Assembly: GCF_964355755.1 (NCBI RefSeq)
Contig: NC_092680.1
Span: 11,263,001 to 11,327,000, forward strand
Direction of reading: 5' to 3'
Source of the DNA: Antedon mediterranea
Lineage: Eukaryota; Echinodermata; Crinoidea; Comatulida; Antedonidae
Length of the DNA: 64,000 nt
Position 1 is the stretch's first letter. Each line of letters begins with the position of its first letter. The notes under the pieces are model-generated. The model saw only the letters and a list, made by a program, of their open reading frames with translations. It made no database searches and was not told the origin of the DNA. Shown one piece after another: positions 24,397-34,371 of the stretch. The translations under genes and the position numbers were made by a program.

Positions 24397-24703
24397 CTCC
24401 CCTGTTTAAGCCGAGTTTGTCCTCAAACTTAATATTATTCACAACAAGAAGAATCTTTTCAGCATTTTCAGAGTCAATGCCAGCATCATCAGGCCAGTCA
24501 GGGTAAACGTCCCCAGTACCATCGTCTTCAACAAAGGACTCTACACATTCCCCTTCGGCTCCCACAAAGTGTCTCATCTTCTTCTCTGGGAGAACATATA
24601 CTGTGTTTCCATTACCATGGGCAGCACGCCTAGTTGCTTCTAGTTCGGCTCTTAGCTCATCAACCGTCCTCTGCACATCTCGCAACGATGCCTTGCTTGC
24701 CAT
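24380..24703 (-). CDS. Truncated gag-like ORF of the LTR retrotransposon
   Basis: ATG at 24703, about 107 codons, ending inside the 3' LTR. The N-terminus is a coiled-coil-like helix (SLRDVQRTVDELRAELEATR), followed by KKMRHFVGAEGECVESFVED, which resembles the motif opening many gypsy Gag capsid regions, and an acidic stretch with YPDWPDD. Everything after this point of a normal gag-pol is absent. A GTG codon directly precedes the ATG and was not taken as the start. Confidence 0.6.
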   Translation of the reverse strand: MASKASLRDVQRTVDELRAELEATRRAAHGNGNTVYVLPEKKMRHFVGAEGECVESFVEDDGTGDVYPDWPDDAGIDSENAEKILLVVNNIKFEDKLGLNRGVWGLI

Positions 24704-24740
24704 CACTGATCTCTAATGTTAAAGCCAAATACGATCCACG

Positions 24741-24758
24741 ATCCCACTTCTGACACCA
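24741..24758 (-). other. Primer-binding site (tRNA-Leu type)
   Basis: The minus strand reads TGGTGTCAGAAGTGGGAT three bases inside the 5' LTR. This is complementary to the 3' end of animal tRNA-Leu with its added CCA. Confidence 0.85.
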
Positions 24759-24761
24759 AAT

Positions 24762-25856
24762 TGTAAGGATGTGGACAACAACACAAAAGGAAAAACACGC
24801 CTTTTCTCACTTTTACCACGGTCCGGTGGTGTATTTGGTTTTAATTTGTTTTTAGCATAACAATAGAGATCAGTATGGTCCTGAAAACCACAAAATAAAT
24901 ACAATGAGAAACAAAAGTAAATAATATTCTAAAATACAAGCCAATTCTTAGTAACGACCTCAACTTAACAGGCGACTCTAATAAAAAGGATTCTCTCTGA
25001 GGACTGCGACTATTACGTCAAACGGCACGTCTACCTAAACAGCCTCTGTATACTTTGTTAGAGTATACAAATACCTAATTAATTACCTACACAATTGCAT
25101 CATAAGTGCCTGAATATTACTATTATATTACTAGAATAAATGCATGTTGGAATTTACTCACACTATTTGAATACTAAACTTAGTCTATTCATTGAATCAA
25201 GGAGTTATAATCTTAGGTTTGTGTAAAATATATAAATAACAAATCCATGGGCGCAGCCATTTTGTATGATAAATAGAGGGCGCACTACATGACGATCTAT
25301 CACGAGCATGGTAGCCTCGTGTGTACAAATTAATCAAGTGTGAACTGTAGGATGAACTATTTTATACAAACTGTTAACTAGAAACTATCTTCTATAAACT
25401 AAACATTACTAAATCTATCTAAACATATTTTGTTAATACAAAGAAGGTTTATCACAAAAGTATATATTATAACATTATATGGCATAAAATCCTAGTTCAA
25501 AGATTGTAACACAATACTATTCAATAGGCTTCCTAACTGCACATTCCATGAGTCAAGGTTAACCCAAAACAAATGTCTAGGCCTATGAATGCAATCATCT
25601 TAAAATACAACATTAATGTTTCTTAAACATAACAGAATCTTATAAATGTATAACAAAGTAATATATGTATAAAGTAGAGTAATTACCTTTTAATCAGATC
25701 TTTAATTAAGTAAGAGACAAAACTATCTGCTTCCTTGACCGGTTCATGAATACAAAAGAAAGCAAATCATTTGAAAAAGACTGTTACAATTATAGGGGGC
25801 AGTAACACCTATAGGGGGCAGTATTTAATTATCACATGATTAGATTAATCCCCACA
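24762..25856 (-). repeat. LTR (5' LTR in element orientation)
   Basis: Same 1095 bp sequence as 23302-24396, bounded outside by TATG. The primer-binding site adjoins its inner edge. Confidence 0.9.
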
Positions 25857-26049
25857 TATGTTTTATTTCATCGACCCAGTTTTAAGTGTTATTTATTAGT
25901 GTCATGTTTGGTTCAACTCAATGAGTTAGCAATGTTCGTGAGGTTCTCTCTCCAGCTGATCCTGACACAAAAACTAAAATAGTCAGAAATAAAATTGCAG
26001 AACTTTCTCTCATGCAACACACACTAACCCTTCCCCAGTACAGGATATA

Positions 26050-26575
26050 TAGGGCCTACACTGTTAAAAAAATTCTTATAAAAAAACTGTAAATTACTGG
26101 CAATCTGGACGCCAGTAATTTACCGTAATGTAGAATTACAGGTACTGTTGAAAATAAATTACTGTAAAACTACAGTAAATTATTGTTGGTCATAAAGTCG
26201 GTTGTCTACCGTAATGTAGAATCACAGGTACTGTTGAAAATAAATTACGGTAAAACTACAAATTACTGTTAACTTGAAAGTCGGATGTCAACTATAACGT
26301 AAAATCACAGGTACCGTTTCTAATAAATTACTACAGTATAATTACTGTTAATCTGAAAGTCTGTTAATGTCAACAATAACGTAAAATCACGGGTACCATA
26401 AAACTACGTAAAATTACTGTCGATTTCAAAGGAAGTGGTCTACCATTAATGTAGAATAATGTTGATAAATAACTGTAAAACTACATTAAAATTACTGTCG
26501 ATTTCAATGGTCAATGATAATGTAAAATCACAGGTACCGTTATTAATAAATTACTGCAAAAGATTCAGTGAATTC
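26050..26575. repeat. Degenerate tandem repeat inside the Merlin element
   Basis: Units of roughly 75-80 bp with the recurring order TACCGTAATGTAGAATCACA, GGTACTGTTGAAAATAAATT, ACTGTAAAACTAC, ATTACTGT. Copies are heavily diverged and vary in length. No coding sequence. Confidence 0.65.
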
Positions 26576-26687
26576 CAACCAAACAAAATATTACAAAAAT
26601 ATAAATACCATACAAACAAAATAAATACATGCCAATAATCTTATTTCATGCCTTATATTAAAATGACCATCAAATAAATGGAAGGTT

Positions 26688-26902
26688 TATTCCAGAGTAC
26701 ATGACCTGGATGTGGTAGATGGACACTTAACAGTAAACCACAGTAAGAATGTTGTTGATCCAATAACAGGAGTCCACACTCAAAACATAGAATCCTACTG
26801 GAATCGTGAAAAATTAAAGTTAAAAAGAATAGGTGTAAACGGGAATGGTTACCGGAATACCTTGACGAATTTATGTGGCGAGAAAGATATGGCATAATAT
26901 AA
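26688..26902 (+). pseudogene. Merlin/ISXO2-like transposase, C-terminal remnant
   Basis: One frame reads LTVNHSKNVVDPITGVHTQ then NIESYWNREKLKLKR. After a one-base shift near 26848 the next frame continues LPEYLDEFMWRERYG to a stop at 26900-26902. VNHSKNFVDP..G.HTQ.IE..W and EF.WR.R are the end of ISXO2-like DDE transposases used by Merlin elements; the Glu in NIESYW is the third catalytic residue. The first two catalytic Asp and the N-terminus are gone. Confidence 0.88.
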
Positions 26903-27500
26903 ATTAAACAGATTAAGTAAGTTAAAATAGTATATGTTCCTTGTGCCTTATTAAATAATGTTAAAGTCTTGTGCCTTATATTTGAATAAAGTTTGAAGAA
27001 TGTATCTTTCGATCTAACGATTTTTTTCTTGTCGTTTGTAGAGGCTATTTGCAACTGTTGAGAAAAAACCAAACATGGATGTATTTATATAAATTAAAAC
27101 ATAAATTGGATATTTTATATAAATTAAAACATAAATTAAATAAGATTAAAATGTATATGAATCTTTTTCTTGATCTTTTCTTGTTATTTGTAGAGGCTAC
27201 TTGATTTAACTGTTGAGTAAAAAAACATGTTAGGGCCTATAGGCTACTTTATATAGTGTAAAATACGATATAATTTACAGACACATAATAAAAGCTATAG
27301 GCTAACTACAGCAGCAGTTTTTTGTTTGTTTTTATCAAACACAGTGAAATACAAAACAATTGGCACAATGACACGAACAATAGAAGCCTCAACAAGCCTG
27401 GCACACCCAACCCAACATATTGACTAACACCCCTATAAATAATAATGGAATAGTCCTATATTCAAATACATGCCGAAAACTCGGGTTGATCCCTGATTTA

Positions 27501-27829
27501 ACCTAAAGCCATAGAAATGTAAACTAAAATATGCGTAGTGCATGAATATAGAGTAACAGTAACATTTTTAGTTTTTAATCTTTCTCAGTTTACTTTTAAT
27601 AATGCTTTGTTTTTTTACGTTTTGTTTTATATTTGAAGATATCAAATTTGTCAGTGGTTTGTCATGACAAATTATACTTTTTAAATATTTTTTTAATGGT
27701 TTTTATGTATATTTTTTTAAAAATATAATTATGTTTATTTACTCTTGTTGCACATCTCCCTCATTGAGACTGTGCCTCTGATAAAGAGATAAAAAAAATT
27801 CATAACATAATTAACTGTACGCCACATTA
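27501..27829. other. AT-rich spacer without recognised content
   Basis: Lies between the Merlin element and the inverted repeat copy. It is homopolymer-rich; I see no gene or repeat boundary. Confidence 0.5.
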
Positions 27830-29285
27830 AATCTTAAAAAAAAAGTTTATATAAACTTTAGATTCTATCATCAAAACACTTCCCCTATTATGATCAAATC
27901 ATCTTTCATGTAAACTTGGCCTATTTTTCAGAAATGAATATCCTTATAGTAATACGATGAGTGGTAAGTTCAGAGCTTGGGATTTTTTTAGGAAACAATG
28001 AGTTTGAAAGAATCCCAATTTGATTGGTCAAAATTATCGCTACTTATACGTCCGCTATAGATGGCGCTTTTTTTCATACAGATAACTACATAAACAGAAC
28101 ACAATTGTTAAAGAATAATTAATAATATTAAAGAACCAATTCTTTTAATTATTCCTTGTATAAAAATTGTCCCCATGTATGGCAAGATATTCCTAATTTT
28201 ATCGTATATCATCTTTAATTGTCTGTACACACGAACCATGTTATCTGTATATTTAAATGATTGTTCACACAATTTATTATATCTTATGTATTTTTATTGT
28301 TTTACTAAGTTTTATGATTGAAATGCAGTATAGATAACCAATTCGATAGTGCTTAGCACTCAAGAAAGGAAATTCCCAGGTTGCTTTGTTGCGTTGTTTG
28401 ACTGCGTGAAAATTTAATAAAATAATTCTGTTCGATCCTTTTCCTTCATCTATATGGCTTGTGTTTTTGTAATTTCTGTGTGCATGCTATACATGTTGGC
28501 TTCGTCTATGAATTTGTTACCGATTGGCTATTTCCTTTGATTGTTAATGCGTTGGTGGTTGGTTACAATCAGGCCTGCATATTATTTTTCAAAATTATAA
28601 CATTTTAAATTTTGTTGTAAATTGATGCTTTCAATAATGATTGTAGATCATTTTCACTATTTCCAATGAGAATTATATCGTCGGCCAAGAATGAGTCTTT
28701 TTATCAATAAAAAATATTAATCTCTTTCTCTTTGAAATCTTTTGTAAGTTCATTTATATATAATATTAACAGAATTAGAGAGAGAGAGAGACAGCCTTTG
28801 TGTGTTGAAAAAAATGGATAATTTTCAATATAAATCCAAATTACTGAAAGAAGACAATGCTGTGGGTATCAGTGTGGCTGGGGGTATCAGCGGCTTGATC
28901 TTAATAAAGATACAAAATAATATAAACAAAAAGCTAAATCTAAACGATACAATTTAAACAACTAGACAAAATTAGCAGAGCTTTCGGGCAAAACTAGCCC
29001 TTCATCAGTGTGTAGAAATCAAGCGCTGCCTGAGTGGACTGGAATAAAAGAAATAAAACAAAAGAGGCATAATGCTGGTGAAAAGAGTGAGATTAGAAAA
29101 CAATAAAGATAGCTTGGTATATATAAACAATTTAGAAATTGAATTAAAAATCAACTCAAATGGTGGTTAATATTGAAACATTAAATTTAGGTAGTCGATG
29201 GAATAATTTTACCGATCTGGGAATATGTTCCTAATGTTAAGTCAAAATATTTCGTGGTTTTAAGTAGTAATTCCAAGTGGTTTTC
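27830..29285 (-). repeat. Diverged inverted copy of the 1.76 kb repeat unit
   Basis: Read on the minus strand, landmarks follow the order of the 34-40 kb tandem unit: CACTTGGAATTACTACTTAA (near 29270), TCCACTCAGGCAG (near 29030), AGGGCTAGT (near 28990), TTCATTTCTGAAAA (near 27935), AGATGATTTGATCAT (near 27890), AAGATTTAATGTGG (near 27830). It holds about 700 bp extra between the last and first halves. Divergence is far greater than among the tandem copies. Confidence 0.7.
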
Positions 29286-29931
29286 ATGGTCTGCCCTGTC
29301 GTGAAAGAACGTCGCAATTGACACATTTTAAAAAAGCTTTTTGGGCAATTTAGGGAATGATACACCTTGTGGTGCATTCGGATTTTCAATTACTTGCAAT
29401 TATTGTTCATTCCGGATGATAACAAAAACACGTTTGGTTGATTATCTGAAAATTATGCAGTATGCAGTTGAGAGGTTATTTCATGACGGGGCAGAAATGT
29501 AGGCTAATAATAATTTGTTTTGCACAATGCATGGTTAATATTAAACATCTTTTTTATGCGAGTCTTCCTTATTACTTTCATTTAAACGAAACACAATTAA
29601 GTCACCTATGTGCGCTCACTTTGCTTTTTCACTTTGCAATGTTATCGATAACTTTAAACGAAGGGAGCCAACCGAAGCGCACCCGCATCATTTGGACGCA
29701 ATCATAATGGGTTTTTGGACCGATGTCTTATTAACGTTCCCTTTTGTAATGAAAATTATGTATAAAGGGTTTTTTTTCGGACCGACATAAAAGTAAGTCG
29801 AGATTCATGACATTTTTCGTTCTTTAATTTTTAAATGCCAAGGAGAACTAAATTTAGCAAAAGTATAGTCACGCGAGGGTTTATGAGTGCTATAGGATGC
29901 AAGTACAGCACGTTAGTAAATCAGGAAAGGT
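29286..29931. other. Spacer with no gene seen
   Basis: Two ORFs near 29462-29790 overlap in different frames and have no recognisable features. A segment near 29826-29860 (AAATGCCAAGGAGAACTAAA) recurs, diverged, near 32524. Confidence 0.5.
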
Positions 29932-30250
29932 ATGGATGATTTGTATAATGATATTGTTTGTGCTCTATCTAGTGCCTCCAAAATGTGTTTTAAAAATAAG
30001 AAAATAAAAAATGGGACCCACATTCCAGGGTGGAATGAAAATGTCGCAGAATGCCATAATGTGGCTAGAGAATCATTCCTTCTATGGGTTAATAATGGAA
30101 AGCCTAAATCTGGTTCATTATTTGAGGCGATGCGTTTTAAATGACAAGATCTCAATTTAAAATGAGTTTACGCTAGTGTAAATCAGAAGAAGAACAGCAT
30201 AGGGCTGATTCTATGGTTAAGTCTTTATTAAACAAGGCCAACAGCCATTA

Positions 30251-31006
30251 AGTCGCGTGCTACAATGCATAGTGATACCGGACCGACAGACAAACAGACC
30301 GACAGACAGACGGACCGACCGACATAGTGAACTATACTGACCGAAATTACTGAACATGTTTACAAATGTTGAAATGTTTAAAAACATTTATATTTTTTTA
30401 ATTTACACGTGCGTAGCCTGTCACTTTTGACGTGCTCGTATAACGTAATTTCGAGTTGAAAAGTAAGTCAAGAAAACAGAAATCGGGCAAAAAGAGTGCG
30501 CAATAACATTTAACGCGCAGTGCGCGCACAAAAATTTGCGCACTCATGGCAATTTTGTAAACGCTTAAAATTTCTTGAAACGTACGTCTCTTATTTCATC
30601 GAAAATAAATTTTGAAAATTTTAAGCGCGCGTACGCATGCGTTACATGCACTACGCACGTAATTGTATTGCCATATGATGATTTATGCCCTGAAATTTAT
30701 GAGTACCAAATTTTATTTAATTGTGATTTATGGTTGTTAAGATATGATTACAAACGTGATTTCGTTAAATCGTGCGTAGACCGCGTACTTTTTTATTGCG
30801 CACCGTGAAAACATAACCACATCGATTCCTGGCCATAAGGAATATTCTGTGAAAAATTGACTTAGCTAGATTAAACTGATATCAAGATAAGGTCATAAAG
30901 CGATAAAACGCATAGTGATACCGGACCGACAGACAGACCGACAGACAGACCGACAGACAGACCGACCGACCGACATAGTGAACTATAGAGTCGCTTCCAC
31001 GCGACT
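30251..31006. mobile_element. Small inverted-repeat element splitting the RT fragment
   Basis: The left edge AGTCGCGTG and right edge CACGCGACT are inverse, and the RT reading breaks exactly between them. The interior has two related tracts, each starting GCATAGTGATACCGGACCGA and running into GACCGACAGACA repeats (about 30270-30330 and 30911-30980). No coding sequence is convincing. A target duplication is unclear. Confidence 0.6.
30911..30980. repeat. GACAGACCGACA simple repeat
   Basis: Interrupted GAC(A/C) tetranucleotide runs within the small inverted-repeat element. A second tract lies at about 30284-30325. Confidence 0.8.
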
Positions 31007-31934
31007 AAAAATGATTATGCTGATTTGTGGAAAAGGTTTATAAGTCTAAATCATGTACTCCTGTTCTTACTTCTTCTTTCTTGGAAATTTAAGAAATACT
31101 TACAGAATCTTTGGATAATGTTAATGGTGAATATGATAATTATAAGTAACCACTGGGCAGCTCATTTTGAGGAGCTGTTTAATTGTGTTCATAATGATAG
31201 TAATAAGGATTATGTTCACAGTATACTTGTTAATTGTAATGATGATTGTGGTTGTGAGGTAAATGTCCAACAGGTAGCGGGCATTATTAAAGATTTATCT
31301 AGTGATAAATTGTTCCGATTTTAAAATCTAAATCAGGTGATATTACGAGTAAAAGCAATTAGGCCTATAGCTTTAGCTAGTGTGGTATCTAAGGTACTAG
31401 AATTTGTATTAATTAAATTGTCCGGAGATAGCCTTAAGTCATCTGACCATCAGTTTGCGTTTAAATCGGGTCACTCCACAGATACATGTATATTAATCTT
31501 AAAACAAGTTGTTGCATTTTATAGTCGGCAAAATAGCCCTGTATATGCTTGCTTTCTTGATGCCTCTAAGGCATATGACAGATTAAATAACTGGACTCTT
31601 TTTTTAAAAATTGTTAAACAGAAAGATGCCAACCGCAATTGTAAAATTGTTATCGTGTTGGTACTCACAGCAACAGTTTTGTATTAAATGGGGAAGATCT
31701 ATCTCCCGATAGTTCTATGTAAGAAACGGAGTGCGACAGGGTGGAATCATGTATCCGTTACTGTATAATGTTTACATTTCCCAAGAACCAGTGGGAATAT
31801 TAAAAGAAAGCCGATCACGCTTACTAACATCTTTTAAACGGAGTTTTGGACGACGATATCAAATGCCTGTTGCCACTGAATTGGACTGTGACTTTCATAT
31901 CTTGTTTTTACGTGATATTAGGATTTATTGCTAA

Positions 31935-34371
31935 AAATCATATACAGTATAACCAAAGTTAAATATAAACTATGAAATTATGAGCCTATGAAACATTTTA
32001 ATTAACGCTTGAACTTTTTTTAAATTAATGTGATTGTAAATAGGGGCCTACCTGATTTGTATTAAAATGTTTCTATAATTATCAATTATTCCTTATATTC
32101 ATCTGAATATAAAACAAAAGTCTACTTCCGAATTGGCAGGGTCGGAGTCACTATAATGTAATTAGCTACCCCATTTGGACGGAAAATAATAATAATAATA
32201 ACGTTCAAATTACTAATATAATGTTCAGATACTTTAGTCTAATACCACCTCAGCCCGACCATGGGGTTGGTTAGAGCATTTTTTAGGAATATGGACATAG
32301 CTTAGATTGCTAGCAATTCCACTATTAACTCTTGATAATATCACAGATAAGTTTAAAGTTTTAAAAAAACGCTGATTATAGTTTCAAGCAATAAATAGAT
32401 AGGACTGGACATGCCCTCTAGAGTAAAACTAGGTAAAACTATAGGAATCCATCCCAAAAACGTATTGGATTTGTTTCCGTTTAAAAAACTTTTCATTTAC
32501 AATAATTTTTAGTTCATACATTAAATGCCAAGGAAAACTAAATTTAGCAATATTATTTGTTTAGGGGTGCAAATAAAAGTGAAAACTATAGACAAGATGT
32601 AAAGTAGTCTAATGTACCGTTTCTTCGATAATCTTAATTTTACCTATACCTATACTTTTATTCAGACATTCCGGATTTTTAATCCTCTCAAAAATAATGT
32701 TAGCTAAAAGTAAGAGTGCATTGCCTGGTCTATATTCCTGAAAAAAGTTTTGTCGTCTCTCGATTTTATGATGCTGTGTCCGATTCTATAAATACGTTTT
32801 ATATTAACACTGGCAGCATTTATCTATATTAACGAACACATGCCTTTTTACTTTCCGTACTTTTGAACCTTCTGAACATAGTCTGGTTATACTGAGATTG
32901 TTTATCTAATTGAATTCGTATCATATATTACGTAATATTAGGATATATTGCTAAAAATCAAGAAGTAAATAATTGTTCGGGTTGAGTGCTATAGGATAGA
33001 ATTACAGTTATGAAAAATGTAACGAACAATACACTTTAGAAGTTGTTTGAATCCCATCTAGTCTACACACTTTAAACTATTTTAATTTGATCGTAAATAC
33101 CTATATTCGTGTCATTGATATTACACGATTGCGACATGAATTTTCATCAAAGTATCATACATTAAAAGTGATGCTGGTGATTGTAAATGAAAGCTCTTTT
33201 AAATGGCAACCATATACCATACGTTTCTTATAGACCTAATCCGTTAGAAAATTAAAATACTTTTAAAACTTTTAATTTGCATCTCCTATTTAGGCATCAA
33301 AACTTATTGTGTGTTGTCCCTTAGATGGAAACCAGGCAATCTAGCACCAAAATAATTTCGTAATTATATACTGTAGGCCTAGTGTATATATTAATAAAAA
33401 TCACTCGAATAATTACAATACAAGTTATTGCCTATTCCCTATCGAAGTTCAAAGTTCTTCTGTATGACTAAGATACAGTCACTAAAGGCAATATTGTATG
33501 TATGTTAACTATTAAATACAAGCCCGTACTTCATCATTCAACATAATTAATAATTTCGCCATGCAAACTTCGAAGTGTTTTTTTGTATACTTTACTAAGT
33601 ACTTTCCATGTATTTTAAATAGTCAATTAAGCTAAGAATATAGAGCACCGTGTTTTTTATAGGTTCAGCTTTTAAATGTGTCTCGTTGTGTGCTTTGCAT
33701 CTGTTTAAAAAAAAATCGTCACATTTGTCTTAGCTTTCGGAGTCAAAAATCTCGAATGACTTTTATGTCGGTCGAACAAATTTATTATGATGAACTCGTA
33801 TGTTGATTCTCTCTCTCGGACAACATCTTTATAAAACTGGCTAATCGTATCTCAGCGGTATCAGGTCGGCTGTCTTCGTTTTGCTTCTAGATATCGCATT
33901 AAGCTATTAGTAGGCCTACCTGATATAACCGAGCTATCAAAAAGCGAACTTCAATCACAGAGGTGACTTATTTGTCCCAAATTTAGTTGAGAATGTTTTA
34001 AGGCCTAAACGAATTATTATTACAAAATTTAGTGGGCCTATATTATAAAGTGATTAGTTTAATGAAATTAATAACAAAGACTCGAATTAAAAAGTACAGT
34101 ATAATTAATCATGCACGTTTAAAACAAATTATTATATTAGCCTATATTTTAATGCCAACACTTTTCCAATACGTGCTTAAATTGGCTTTGCTTGTTGCTT
34201 CATAGAAAATCATAACCAATTAATTGTCTAACCAAAAATGTCATTTATCTCATACACTGTAATATTTGTAGTGAGTGGTAGAAACCAAAACACTCTCCGT
34301 ATGAGAATGACACAGAGATCAGCTATAAAAAACATTAAAGTTTTTCTGTAACCGAAATGTTATTTCAACCT
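31935..34371. other. Gene-poor spacer with short duplicated fragments
   Basis: No exon or transposon terminus recognised. Two short repeats are visible: ATTAGGATTTATTGCTAAAA near 31917 recurs near 32937 with one change, and GAGTGCTATAGGAT near 29885 recurs near 32984. This suggests shuffled pieces of an unidentified element. Confidence 0.5.

Larger units (their letters stand above)
23302..25856 (-). mobile_element. Internally deleted LTR retrotransposon (1095 bp LTRs)
   Basis: Two direct repeats of 1095 bp (23302-24396 and 24762-25856) start TGTAAGG and end CCCACA. They flank only 365 bp and are bounded by the 4 bp duplication TATG (23298-23301, 25857-25860). On the minus strand the order is 5' LTR, primer site complementary to tRNA-Leu, gag start, polypurine tract (AGGGGAG), 3' LTR. 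The lines I compared between the LTRs were identical, implying recent insertion. Protease, RT and integrase are missing, so it must have been mobilised in trans, like TRIM/LARD elements. The gag look suggests the Ty3/gypsy side. Confidence 0.92.
22598..27492 (+). mobile_element. Merlin-family DNA transposon, decayed, with nested LTR element
   Basis: The tips are inverted: GGATCAACCTGAGTTTTCGG at the left, and GGATCAACCCGAGTTTTCGG on the opposite strand at the right. The inverted similarity covers about 270 bp (22598-22870 and 27225-27492). The flanks carry an 8 bp duplication, CTGATTTA (22590-22597 and 27493-27500). GG-starting tips, 8-9 bp duplications and an ISXO2-like transposase are Merlin hallmarks. 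A relic of that transposase lies at 26688-26902. Removing the nested retroelement leaves about 2.3 kb. Two degenerate repeat tracts occupy much of the interior. Confidence 0.88.
29932..31800 (+). pseudogene. Decayed non-LTR (CR1/L2-like) retrotransposon fragment
   Basis: The first part (29932-30144) reads HIPGWNENVAECHNVARESF and GKPKSGSLFEAMRFK, the stretch between endonuclease and RT in many non-LTR elements. After an inserted element (30251-31006) it resumes with NDYADLWKRF and HWAAHFEELF. The RT core follows in broken frames: RPIALASVVSKVLE, DHQFAFKSGHSTDT, CFLDASKAYDRLNNW (31337-31687), then RNGVRQGGIMYPLLYNVYI. The YxDD catalytic block and everything after it are missing. Several stops and shifts make it non-functional. 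The clade is a judgement from motif style. Confidence 0.85.

Noticed and set aside
24719-24904. Minus-strand ORF across the 5' LTR edge
   Set aside because: It spans the LTR and the primer-binding site, and its frame has no gag character.
26688-26902. Bacterial ISXO2 insertion sequence or contamination
   Set aside because: The tips, the 8 bp duplication and the AT-rich eukaryotic context fit a Merlin element, the eukaryotic relative.
30575-30808. 77-codon ORF inside the small inverted-repeat element
   Set aside because: Low complexity, no homologous features, and lies inside a non-coding repeat.
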